Below, one piece after another: positions 33,645 through 41,746 of a stretch of DNA of 64,000 bases. Both the position numbers and the translations under genes were made by a program. Position 1 is the first letter of the stretch, and every line of letters begins with the position of its first letter. The DNA is from JAJXSS01 sp964547135 (GTDB lineage Bacteria; Planctomycetota; Phycisphaerae; Phycisphaerales; Phycisphaeraceae): the NCBI GenBank assembly GCA_964547135.1, contig CAZJMK010000001.1, positions 124,001 through 188,000 of the forward strand, read 5' to 3'. The notes under the pieces are model-generated. The model worked only from the letters and a program-made list of their open reading frames with translations. It was not told where the DNA came from and did no database searches.

Positions 33645-34406
33645 TTACCGAATTGCCGGGGTCGTGGCGAACAAGTACGAATGCGGGGCTTGTTCGGTTA
33701 ATTGAACAACGCTTTGCGGGGTGAACTCAGCTTCGACCAGGCGCAGGCCGTCAAAGCGACCGTCGAGGGAATCGGGGCTGTGCATGTCCAGGGCGAGAAA
33801 TTGATACCGTTTTTCGCGTAGCCATTGACGGATTTTACGGTCGGCCTGGTAGCCTTCTTCGCCGGTCATGCTGCGGTAGTTGCCCTGCAAAAGCACGCCC
33901 ATTTTCTGCAACGCGAGCAGGGCTTTGTCGATATCGCCCTGACAACCCATGCGTTCGGGGTGAGCCATGATGGGCTGGTAGCCCTGGTCGATGAGTTGTT
34001 GCAAAATCGGTGGTGCCCACTTGGGCCAGGTCGGGTCCCACACGTCCATGAGCAGGTGTTTGCCCCCGGCCAGGGTGCACACACCATGTTCACGAATGTA
34101 GTCAGGCGTACTTTTGGACAAGCGTAATTCAGCGCCCAGCCAGAGTTGATATTGCAAGCCATGCTGGTGCAGGTGTTGTTGCAGTTCGTGGAAGTGGGCT
34201 TGCAGGTGGGTGGGTGTGTTGTCGGGGAAAAAATCGTCACCACAATGAGGCGTGCAGATCGAGCCGGCAAAACCCATGCTGATTAACTGACGCACACAGG
34301 CCACCGATTCATCCAGCGTGGCGCAACCATCATCAATGCCCGGCAACAGGTGGCTGTGAATGTCAATCAAACCTTTGCTGGGGGGTTGTGCGCTGCTGTT
34401 CTGCAT
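33645..34406 (-). CDS. CpsB/CapC-type PHP-domain phosphatase
   Basis: A 253-residue PHP-fold protein. The metal-binding motifs are LIDIHSHLLPGIDDG at about 13-27, ICTPHCGDDFFPD at about 55, LGAELRL at about 93 and PIMAHPERM at about 144. In place of the usual late SDAH there is ALDMHSPDSLDGR. Family members dephosphorylate BY-type tyrosine kinases that control capsule or exopolysaccharide export. No kinase or Wza-type exporter gene is adjacent, so the target is unknown. Confidence 0.82.
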   Translation of the reverse strand: MQNSSAQPPSKGLIDIHSHLLPGIDDGCATLDESVACVRQLISMGFAGSICTPHCGDDFFPDNTPTHLQAHFHELQQHLHQHGLQYQLWLGAELRLSKSTPDYIREHGVCTLAGGKHLLMDVWDPTWPKWAPPILQQLIDQGYQPIMAHPERMGCQGDIDKALLALQKMGVLLQGNYRSMTGEEGYQADRKIRQWLREKRYQFLALDMHSPDSLDGRFDGLRLVEAEFTPQSVVQLTEQAPHSYLFATTPAIR

Positions 34407-34425
34407 GATTGATTTATGAATAGTT

Positions 34426-34488
34426 GACGCCGAGGGCTTTAGCCCCGGATTTCGTATTCAAACATCCGGCCCTGAAGGGCACGGCGTC
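34426..34488 (+). repeat. Family A unit, complete
   Basis: A clean copy with hairpins GGGCT-TT-AGCCC and GCCCT-GA-AGGGC and a 14-base apical loop. It lies 20 bases upstream of the start of the CpsB-like gene, so it occupies the likely promoter or leader region of that gene. Confidence 0.82.
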
Positions 34489-34522
34489 AAGTTTGCGATT
34501 CTACAACTTTTTACATTCACTT

Positions 34523-35065
34523 TTACCGTGTTTTTTGCAACGGGTACTTTTCCGCCGTGGCCGAGTCCCACGGGCGCTGGTCCCGGCTGACGGGCAGCCC
34601 ATGAAACTCACTTCGGCAACGATAGCACACCAATTTACGCCTGGACAAAAACAATATCGCCAGGTCGGCTGCGATCATCACCAGCAGCACCACCACCGCT
34701 GCGGTGCTCTGCCTGTAACCGATGAGCACCAGCGACAACGCCACGCCCAGGGCGACGATGACAAACCCGGTGATCTGCGGAAAATTTTTGCGGGTGTAAA
34801 GGTCTTTGCAATTGCAGACCGGGCAGTGACGCAGGTAACCCCGGTCGTCAATGGCCTGGTCCCAGTTGAGGTAGATTTCACCTTCACTGCTGTTGGCGGA
34901 GGTACTTGCAGCGTCACCGGCGGGGAAACCAACGATGCGGGGCGGATTTTTCGGGTCCACTTCCACGCGATACAAATGGCGACGCTGAAGGTTGCGAATA
35001 TCAATACGCACGGGTTTATTGTCCGGGTACGAGGCGACCGTTACAAGCAGAATATGCCCGATCAC
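34523..35065 (-). CDS. Membrane protein with zinc-ribbon cysteine pairs
   Basis: A 180-residue protein I do not recognise. A hydrophilic N-terminal half is followed by CPVCNCKDLYTRKNF (about 81-96), two adjacent transmembrane helices (about 98-116 and 120-140) and CYRCRSEFHGLP (about 146-157). The two CxxC pairs flank the membrane hairpin and could bind one zinc on the same side. No functional partner is evident. It is followed downstream by the A unit and the CpsB-like gene on the same strand. Confidence 0.7.
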   Translation of the reverse strand: MIGHILLVTVASYPDNKPVRIDIRNLQRRHLYRVEVDPKNPPRIVGFPAGDAASTSANSSEGEIYLNWDQAIDDRGYLRHCPVCNCKDLYTRKNFPQITGFVIVALGVALSLVLIGYRQSTAAVVVLLVMIAADLAILFLSRRKLVCYRCRSEFHGLPVSRDQRPWDSATAEKYPLQKTR

Positions 35066-35198
35066 TTCGCGTTTCCGAGTCAGCCCCCGAACCTTTCATC
35101 GGCTCATCGTGCCCGGTCATTTGACCTTTTCTCGTTGGTCGGTCAAAATATAGGGCTTCCCTCTGCCTGCGCGGAGGCAGCCTGACAAGGATTTACTC

Positions 35199-35516
35199 AT
35201 GAGCACCAACATCGCCCCCGGCTCGACGGTTCAAATCAAACTCATCAAGTCGCCCACCAGTGCCGCGGCGCAAAAAACCATCATGCGCCTGTTCCGCAAG
35301 GACGCAGCCGTGAAGGTACAGGCTGATCGTCTGCGCAAGGCTCGCAAAACCCACACCACCGAGCACCCCCGCGGCGGCTGCATGTGGACCGTACACGTGC
35401 CCTCCATCGCCCCGGTGAAACTCGCCCCCGGCACCACCGGCACCCTCGTCGCCAGCCTCGATGTGCTCACCGACCTCAAGTCCGTATCACGTTTCATCGA
35501 AGTCACCCCCGCCTGA
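35199..35516 (+). CDS. Conserved-looking basic protein of unknown function
   Basis: A 105-residue protein without signal peptide or membrane helix. The first half is strongly basic (AQKTIMRLFRKDAAVKVQADRLRKARKTH). The second half looks beta-rich (CMWTVHVPSIAPVKLAPGTTGTLVASL). AAGGA lies upstream of ATG 35199. Codon use matches neighbours, so it is probably real. The basic stretch could bind nucleic acid; that is a guess. Confidence 0.65.
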   Translation: MSTNIAPGSTVQIKLIKSPTSAAAQKTIMRLFRKDAAVKVQADRLRKARKTHTTEHPRGGCMWTVHVPSIAPVKLAPGTTGTLVASLDVLTDLKSVSRFIEVTPA

Positions 35517-35840
35517 TGACAAAATCATGATTGATGGGATGCCACACTGCGTCCCGCGCAGCGGGCGCTGTGTGTTTTTTTGTGGCACCGCCGCCCTCGG
35601 CGGTGGGTATGTTTGCGGTGATACACCCAGCCGGGGGCCGCTGGGCTACAGCCGTGTGCCACCGGCAGCTTGACTGCCAGTGCCATCCGCCTTCACAGAA
35701 CGCGGGGTTCAACCTGCGGTTCATCAACACTTCAAGCACGGAATACCCAAGTCCTCGGCCTGTCGGCCTCGTCCTTGGCTTGTTAATTTCAAAATTCGAA
35801 ATTCGAAATACTCACCGCCGAGGGCGGCGGTGCCACAACT
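35517..35840. repeat. Intergenic region with B, H and B' repeats
   Basis: No gene is seen in these 324 bases between convergent genes. A B unit (35582-35606, CACCGCCGCCCTCGGCGGTG), a CCCAGCCGGGGGCCGCTGGG palindrome (about 35627), a GCAGCTTGACTGCCAGTGCC word also present near 53552, an H unit (about 35748-35784) and an inverted B unit (about 35814-35837) follow each other. Confidence 0.65.
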
Positions 35841-38453
35841 TCACCGCCTGGGCGTCGCATCCGCCTGTGCTGCGGAAAACAAATTGAACTGACTGGTGAA
35901 CTTGAGCCAATCCTCCCAGTGTCTGCGGTTCATCGGCAGACTCGGATCATTGAACGCCTCTTCCGGAATGCGCTTCAACTGCGCCCGTGCCCGGTCGTTG
36001 GCCACGCGCGCCTCATCCAGCCGACCCATCTCGCAATACGCATTGACAATCTGCACCAGAGCCATCAGCGACGACGGGTCGGCATCAAAGCGTTTGACCG
36101 CAGCATCGTAGAGCGTGATCGCCTGATCGAACCGACCCAGGTCATAGGCACAATCCGCCCGGTAGAAGTAGGCGTTGCGTCGATACAGCCGTTCCATCTC
36201 GCTCAAGGTTTCGGGCTTGCGCGATTCCAGATCGACCACCACCTGACTGTAAAACTTCTGCGCCTGTTCCAATCGTCGTGCCCGTTCGGCTGCCAATGCC
36301 TGACGACGCGACAAGGGCAGTTGCTGGCGCAGCGTTTGTTCGATCATCGGCACCGACTGACGATACGCATCGGCCATGATGAACCGAACCGTCGGCCCTT
36401 CATCGCCCTTGCCATATCGCTCATTGGCCTCGCTCATGCGCTGAATCGCCGGCTCAAACTGTTTGAGTCGATAGTGCAATCGACCCAGTTCAACCAGTGC
36501 ATTGCGGTATTCATTGCTGTCGGGTTTCAAAGCCGGGTGATCGGTGACCACTCGTTGCAGTTCGACCATCGCCTCATCAGGCCGATTCAGTGCGATCAGT
36601 GACCTTGCCAACGGCACATGACTTTCGTGGGCTTTGGGGCTGCGCGGGTGGTCGTCGATAATGCGTCGGAAAAAGTCCGCTGCCACGGCAAACTGACGAT
36701 CCGCCAGGTGCGCCATGCCCAAACGGTGCATCGCCTGAAGCTGACGCGGGTCACCGGGCATCGCCTTGGCGAATTGCAATAGCACATCAATGGCCTTGCG
36801 CCACAACTGTGCCTTTTCGTAACAATGAGCGCTCTTCCACAAACTGTCGCTGTGTTCACGCACATCCTTGATCGTCACCACTGTTGCGTGCCTGGCGTAA
36901 AGGTCGCCAGCCTGTTCGTACAAGCGGGCTGCGTCGATACGCAACTGTGCCCTTAGCGAACGCACCGGCGTGGTACGCGGCGAATCGGGGGCGACAGGGG
37001 TGCGTTGTGATTCATCGACTTCCGCTGAGGGTGCCAACGCATTGACCGACTTACCGTCAGCCGCCTGCTGCGATTCCGCTTCGGTTTGCAGCGCCAGGGC
37101 GAAGTAGGTGTCCGCCAGTTGCATCAGCGGTTCCGCCGGCCAGGGGTCGCCGTACACCGGGTTGAGTAATTTCAAATAATCAAGTGCCAGGGCGTATTCA
37201 CCGCGGTCGTAATGAATGACATGTTGGCGACGCAGTAGTTCGATGGCCTGCTGCACCTGCCGGGGGGCGGGGTTTTGCGATTCGGTCATTTTGCTGACGG
37301 CGGCACGAAAATGGTCGAGTGCGTGGTGGTGCATCCCCAAGCGAGCTTCGCAACCGGCACGACCAAACAACGCATCGAGGTACGCATCCGTGGAACGGAA
37401 CTCGGTTTCCGCCTGCATGAAATATTCAAGTGCCGCCCGCGGTGCGTCCACCTCCGGCCCATGGTCCGGGTTGGCCAAAGTCAACTGCCCCAAACCAACG
37501 AGGATGCGGGCTGCCAATTCCGCCTGATCCGGGTCGCCGGGGCGCAGGGTCTGTTGCGCCAGCCGATAGTGCGTCATGGCCTTGCTGTATTCACTGATGT
37601 TCTGATATGCCTGCCCCAGTAGCACGAGCAACGGTGCAAGGTCATCATCTTTACCTTCGTCCATGAACCGAATGATTTGCACTTGAAGTTCGTCGATGAG
37701 TTTTTGGCCTTGCTCAGCCTGCAATTGCAAGCGTCCGCGCACGGTCGCGGCCCAGATGCGCTGCGTCCGTCGTGACGCACGATCCTTTTCCATATCCAGG
37801 TCGGCTTCGAAACGTTGAATGATCGGTTCCAGCGATTTCACGTCCCCGCTGCCGCGCGCCAGGCTGCGTTCGATCATCCAGCGAATCACTTCATGACGGG
37901 GTTTGCCGGTGTCGTCCTTGACCGCCATGAGCATTTCCAACGCTTCGGGGTAACGGTCCATGGCCACCAGCGTTTCCGCCCAGCGCTGCTGACGATACCC
38001 TTCCAGGTTGTAACCCAGTTTCACCGCCTGCTCGTACAAGGCCATGATGCGCTCGTGATTGGTGGGCTTGTCCCATCCCTTGGCTCGCTGCTCCAAAAAA
38101 ATCAGGTCCGCATTGAGCACGGAAAAACGAGCCTGCTGCGGGAGTGTGCTGGCTCGAAGTCTGGGGTCGATGACATCCACCAACTCACGGGCGCGATCGT
38201 AATTCGCAGCCTTGATCGTGTCCGCAAAATCATCCAGCACCCCGTTCATGTCCGGCCCGGCGGTGCGCGTCATCGACAAATACAACCCGACCCCGAACAA
38301 TACAAACCCGATCAGCAACACCGGCATCTGCCAAAGTTGACCCCAGCCCGGCGGCGCAGTCACGTCCGCCACGGTCATCACCTTGGTCCCCTGTCCGGGC
38401 GTGGCTGCGGTGGGCGGGTTGGCGGGGGTTGGGTTGTCGCCGGTCTTGGCCAT
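35841..38453 (-). CDS. Large TPR protein with N-terminal membrane anchor
   Basis: An 870-residue protein. A Pro/Thr-rich leader is followed by one transmembrane helix at about 44-65 (MPVLLIGFVLFGVGLYLSM) and more than 700 residues of helical tetratricopeptide-like repeats. Clear ones include DLGRFDQAITLYDAAVKRFDADP, LAHYRLA-type stretches and RLHYRLKQFEPAIQRMSEANERY. A low-complexity break lies at about 470-500. Such anchored TPR proteins act as scaffolds. The substrate or complex is unknown. It is single, with no obvious operon partner. Confidence 0.82.
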   Translation of the reverse strand: MAKTGDNPTPANPPTAATPGQGTKVMTVADVTAPPGWGQLWQMPVLLIGFVLFGVGLYLSMTRTAGPDMNGVLDDFADTIKAANYDRARELVDVIDPRLRASTLPQQARFSVLNADLIFLEQRAKGWDKPTNHERIMALYEQAVKLGYNLEGYRQQRWAETLVAMDRYPEALEMLMAVKDDTGKPRHEVIRWMIERSLARGSGDVKSLEPIIQRFEADLDMEKDRASRRTQRIWAATVRGRLQLQAEQGQKLIDELQVQIIRFMDEGKDDDLAPLLVLLGQAYQNISEYSKAMTHYRLAQQTLRPGDPDQAELAARILVGLGQLTLANPDHGPEVDAPRAALEYFMQAETEFRSTDAYLDALFGRAGCEARLGMHHHALDHFRAAVSKMTESQNPAPRQVQQAIELLRRQHVIHYDRGEYALALDYLKLLNPVYGDPWPAEPLMQLADTYFALALQTEAESQQAADGKSVNALAPSAEVDESQRTPVAPDSPRTTPVRSLRAQLRIDAARLYEQAGDLYARHATVVTIKDVREHSDSLWKSAHCYEKAQLWRKAIDVLLQFAKAMPGDPRQLQAMHRLGMAHLADRQFAVAADFFRRIIDDHPRSPKAHESHVPLARSLIALNRPDEAMVELQRVVTDHPALKPDSNEYRNALVELGRLHYRLKQFEPAIQRMSEANERYGKGDEGPTVRFIMADAYRQSVPMIEQTLRQQLPLSRRQALAAERARRLEQAQKFYSQVVVDLESRKPETLSEMERLYRRNAYFYRADCAYDLGRFDQAITLYDAAVKRFDADPSSLMALVQIVNAYCEMGRLDEARVANDRARAQLKRIPEEAFNDPSLPMNRRHWEDWLKFTSQFNLFSAAQADATPRR

Positions 38454-38937
38454 GTCAATTCCCTGGCGACACCTGCCGACGGCAAGCGTCGTTCACTTAT
38501 AAGACCTTATCGACCAAGCGGAGGGAGGGGGTTGAATTGCGCTTGGCTCTTCGCGGTTTTTTCATGAGGCGATGGTGATAACAGGGCAACCGCATTCTCC
38601 TTGTACCGTCGATAGCGCCTCGCCGAGAACACGAGGCTCCGGTGTTGCTCAGAGCCAGGAGCGGAAGCGAGTGGTGCTTTGAATAACCAAGAATCGCTCA
38701 TTTCCATTCGCGGCTCTGAGTCACTCGATTACTACTCGCAGCTGCGAGTCATTCGATGAACTGACGCGCCTCCCTTCTTCTTGGCGCCTCTTTATCTTGG
38801 CGTCTTGGCGTTATGGTTTTCGTTCCTAACCGGTATTACTTCGTGTTCTTCGAGTCTTTGTGGCCCATTCCATATTGAACAACTGGCCACTTCGGCACCG
38901 ATTTTCAGGTAATCTGTCAACCCACGAGGTGACGATC
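38454..38937. other. Intergenic region with family I foldback
   Basis: These 484 bases between divergent genes carry no supported ORF. A family I foldback at 38650-38720 has GAGCCAGGAGCGGAAGCGAG facing CTCATTTCCATTCGCGGCTC around TTTGAATAACCAAG. Other stretches show CTTGGCGCC/TTGGCGTC words at 38785-38812. GAGGTGA ten bases before the trpS ATG is its ribosome site. Confidence 0.6.
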
Positions 38938-39906
38938 ATGAAACGTGTTTTGTCAGGCATTCAACCTTCCGGGCAGTTGCACCTGGGCAATTATGCCGGG
39001 GCGATCCGTCAGTTCATCGAAATGCAGCAAACCCACGACATGTTCATTTTCGTGGCGTCGTACCATGCGCTGACGAGTGTGCAAAACGCTGACACCTTGC
39101 GCACCAACATTCATCAGGTGGTGGTCGATTACCTGGCGTTTGGTTTGGACCCAGCCCACTGTCACATTTACCTGCAACAGGATGTGCCGCAGGTGACCGA
39201 GTTGGCGTGGTTACTTGGTTGCGTGTGTCCGAAATCGATGATGGACAAGGCCACGAGTTTCAAGGACAAGGTCGCCAAGGGTTTGTCCGCGTCGGTGGGG
39301 TTGTTCACGTACCCGATTTTGCAGGCTGCCGACATTTTGGGCGTTGATGCCGACCTGGTGCCGGTGGGCGAAGATCAGCGTCAGCACCTGGAAATCACCC
39401 GTGACCTGGCGGAGCGTTTCAACAATGCCTACGGCCCGGTATTCAAGTTGCCGGACATCGTGGTGCGCCGGGAGGCGGGCGTGCTGCCGGGGGTGGACGG
39501 ACAGAAAATGAGTAAAAGTTACGGCAACACCATCGACCCGTTTTTGCCGGAGAAGGCGCTGCGTAAGTTGATCATGTCGATCAAAACCGATTCGCAGCCG
39601 ATGGAAGCGGTGAAAGACCCCGAAGGTTGCACGGTGTATCAGATTTATCGCGGACTGGCGGGAGAAAACGACCCGCGCACCGTGGAACTGGCGAATAAGT
39701 ACCGAGCCGGGGGCATGGGCTACGGCACCGCCAAGCAGGCACTGTTTGACCTCATCATGGACCACTTCGGCCCGGCCCGCCAACGCCGTGATAAATTGCA
39801 AAGCGACCCTGCCCTGGTGCATGAGGTGTTAAGTGCCGGTGCCAGGGCAGCGGGTGAAAAAATGATCGATGTCACCCAGCGTGCCCGCAAAGCCTGTGGG
39901 TTGTGA
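38938..39906 (+). CDS. trpS: Tryptophanyl-tRNA synthetase
   Basis: A 322-residue class I synthetase that charges tRNA-Trp. The HIGH-type motif reads PSGQLHLGNYAG at about 10-21, the tryptophan pocket includes FTYPILQAADIL at about 120, and the KMSKS loop is DGQKMSKSYGN at about 187-197. GAGGTGA upstream supports ATG 38938, although the frame opens earlier. Length and motifs are normal for the bacterial enzyme. Confidence 0.97.
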   Translation: MKRVLSGIQPSGQLHLGNYAGAIRQFIEMQQTHDMFIFVASYHALTSVQNADTLRTNIHQVVVDYLAFGLDPAHCHIYLQQDVPQVTELAWLLGCVCPKSMMDKATSFKDKVAKGLSASVGLFTYPILQAADILGVDADLVPVGEDQRQHLEITRDLAERFNNAYGPVFKLPDIVVRREAGVLPGVDGQKMSKSYGNTIDPFLPEKALRKLIMSIKTDSQPMEAVKDPEGCTVYQIYRGLAGENDPRTVELANKYRAGGMGYGTAKQALFDLIMDHFGPARQRRDKLQSDPALVHEVLSAGARAAGEKMIDVTQRARKACGL

Positions 39907-39935
39907 GTGGGAGATGTCATCAATTGATTAGTAAT

Positions 39936-40010
39936 GACGCCGAGCCCTTTAGGGCCGGATGATATGGTGCAATCAGAGCGGATAAATCCGGGGCTAAAGC
40001 CCTCGGCGTC
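39936..40010 (-). repeat. Family A unit, complete
   Basis: A reversed copy with hairpins GCCCTTTAGGGC and GGGCTAAAGCCC. The first arm reads GACGCCGAGCCC where other copies have GACGCCGTGCCC. It sits between trpS and the carbonic anhydrase gene, 30 bases after the trpS stop. Confidence 0.82.
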
Positions 40011-40058
40011 ATGGTATCTTTTTGAGCCAATGGTTCGTTTTCGAGTTACAATTCTTTC

Positions 40059-40586
40059 ATGTTCATGCACGAAAACAATGGAGCCTACATCGCTGACACC
40101 GCGCGGGTGCTGGGCGAAGTTCGGCTGGGGCGAAACGTCAGCATCTGGTTCGGCGCCGTCGTGCGCGGCGATGTGGCATTGATCAGCATCGGCGACGGCA
40201 GCAACGTGCAGGACAATGCCGTGGTGCATTGCGATCTGGGTTTTGCCAACGTCATCGGTGCGGGTGTCACCATCGCCCACAGTGCCGTCGTGCATGGTGA
40301 AGCGGTCGGCGATGGTTCGATGATCGGCATCGGTGCCAAGGTGCTGGGGCATAGCAAGGTCGGCAAAGGTTGCATCATCGCAGCCGGGGCCTTGGTGCCG
40401 CAGGGCATGGTGGTGCCCGATGGCATGGTGGTGATGGGTGTGCCGGGCAAAGTGGTCAGGCCGACCAGTGACAATGAAAAAGAATACCTGCTCAAAATTC
40501 CGCCGAGGTATGTTGAGGTGGCAAAACGGTACGCCCACGAACCCAACCATCCGCTTGCCAAACCCTGGCAAGGTAACCTTCCCTGA
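40059..40586 (+). CDS. Gamma carbonic anhydrase family protein
   Basis: A 175-residue left-handed beta-helix protein of hexapeptide repeats. VSIWFGAVVRGDVALISIG, VQDNAVVHCD and GVTIAHSAVVHG hold the Arg, Asp and three zinc histidines of the gamma-CA/YrdA/PaaY family. The C-terminal helix follows GVPGKVVRP. Members may hydrate CO2 or act as acyl-related enzymes, so activity is not certain. Two starts are possible (40059 and 40065); the first is used. Confidence 0.9.
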   Translation: MFMHENNGAYIADTARVLGEVRLGRNVSIWFGAVVRGDVALISIGDGSNVQDNAVVHCDLGFANVIGAGVTIAHSAVVHGEAVGDGSMIGIGAKVLGHSKVGKGCIIAAGALVPQGMVVPDGMVVMGVPGKVVRPTSDNEKEYLLKIPPRYVEVAKRYAHEPNHPLAKPWQGNLP

Positions 40587-40595
40587 CATTCACGA

Positions 40596-40693
40596 ATGGA
40601 TGATGGATCATGGATGATGGATAATGGACAGATCGATAGCAAACGTCACGGGTTTTTCTGAACATTATCCCTTATCCATGATCCACTATCCAT
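40596..40693. repeat. Family G foldback, copy 2, overlapping hisA start
   Basis: The left arm (ATGGATGATGGATCATGG and GGATAATGG words, 40596-40628) pairs with the right arm CCCTTATCCATGATCC...CTATCCAT (40669-40693). The core is GGGTTTTTCTGAACATTATC. The last ATG of the right arm is the hisA start codon at 40692, so the hairpin would cover its ribosome site. The hisA leader has no Shine-Dalgarno sequence. Confidence 0.8.
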
Positions 40694-41420
40694 GACTTAT
40701 TTATTTCCAGCCATCGATCTGCGCGGCGGCAAGGTCGTTCGTCTGTTCAAGGGCGATTACGATCAGCAGACCACCTACGGCCACGACCCGCTGGCGCAGG
40801 CGCGTGAGTTCGAACAAGCCGGGGCTTCGTGGTTGCACTTGGTGGACCTGGACGGTGCCCGCAGCGGACAGATGCAACATTTGGACGTGATCGCTTCGAT
40901 CTGCAAAAACACCCAACTCAAAGTCGAGGTCGGCGGCGGCGTTCGCACCAGCAGCAGCATCGATGCACTGCTTAACATCGGCGTCAGTCGTGTGGTGCTG
41001 GGCACCGCGGCACTGCGCAACTGGCAATGGTTTGAAAGTTTGATGGGTAACCCGACCTATGCCCGAAAAATCGTGCTGGGCTTGGATGCCAAGAACGGGC
41101 AACTGGCGGTGGCCGGCTGGGAGGAAAGTTCAGGTCAGTCGGCACTGGAAGTGGCGATGCGTGTGAGTGATTGGCCGCTGGGTGCGATTGTTTACACGGA
41201 CATTGCGACGGATGGAACGTTGGCCGGGCCGAATGTGGAAGCGACGCAGCGACTGGCCCAGGCGACGCATGTGCCGGTGGTGGCATCGGGGGGCGTGGGC
41301 AGCCTCGATCACTTGCGGGCTTTGCGTGCATTGCCATTGCAGGGCATCATCGTCGGCAAGGCGATTTACGAAAACAAGTTCACCGTCGCGCAGGCGATTG
41401 AAGTGGTGGAGGGGAAGTGA
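40692..41420 (+). CDS. hisA: Phosphoribosylformimino-5-aminoimidazole carboxamide ribotide isomerase
   Basis: A 242-residue beta/alpha-barrel enzyme of histidine synthesis that catalyses the ProFAR Amadori rearrangement. The catalytic Asp is in FPAIDLRGGKVVRLFKGDY at about residue 8, and the second Asp is in VYTDIATDGTLAGPN at about 130. Phosphate-binding loops are VGGGVRTSSSIDALL and SGGVGSLDHLRAL. The start at 40692 begins MTYLFPAIDL, as expected, but it lies inside the repeat arm. Confidence 0.96.
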   Translation: MTYLFPAIDLRGGKVVRLFKGDYDQQTTYGHDPLAQAREFEQAGASWLHLVDLDGARSGQMQHLDVIASICKNTQLKVEVGGGVRTSSSIDALLNIGVSRVVLGTAALRNWQWFESLMGNPTYARKIVLGLDAKNGQLAVAGWEESSGQSALEVAMRVSDWPLGAIVYTDIATDGTLAGPNVEATQRLAQATHVPVVASGGVGSLDHLRALRALPLQGIIVGKAIYENKFTVAQAIEVVEGK

Positions 41421-41431
41421 AAAGGGGCTAT

Positions 41432-41698
41432 TGGTCAAGTGGCCGAGTGGTGGTAATTTCGAATTTCGGATTTGTCTGGCCAAGCCAAGGACGAGGCCGG
41501 AAGGCCGAGGACTTGGGAATTCTGCGTCGTTCATCGGTGAGTCAGTGAATCGGTTACTCGGACAGAATGGTCTTTGCTTTGACCGATTAACCGACTCACC
41601 GACCAACTGATCAACCACTTCGGCCAGACGCGATCAATCGCGGCGCTAATCTTCGAAAACAGTTCCGGCACTCGACCACTTGACTACTTGACCACTTC
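41432..41698. repeat. Composite element F-H-J-C-F', copy 1
   Basis: Modules in order: F arm (GTCAAGTGGCCGAGTGG, 41432-41452), TTCGAATTTCGG, H (41479-41518), J foldback (41530-41617, with CGGTGAGTCAGTGAATCGG and GATTAACCGACTCACCGACC), C arm (41625-41650) and inverted F' arm (CTCGACCACTTGACTACTTG, 41668-41698). The F arms act as terminal inverted repeats. The same order recurs at 56649-56917. The 326-base gap holds no gene. TTGACC in F' (41688) and TATGAT (41709) might form a promoter for the next gene, though the spacer of 15 is short. Confidence 0.78.
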
Positions 41699-41746
41699 AA
41701 CGGCAGGCTATGATGTGATCACGCACCACACCAACAAGGATCACGG

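Noticed and set aside
34424..35185. 253-codon plus-strand frame opposite the zinc-ribbon protein
   Set aside because: It starts in a family A repeat and runs antisense to a gene with better protein character.
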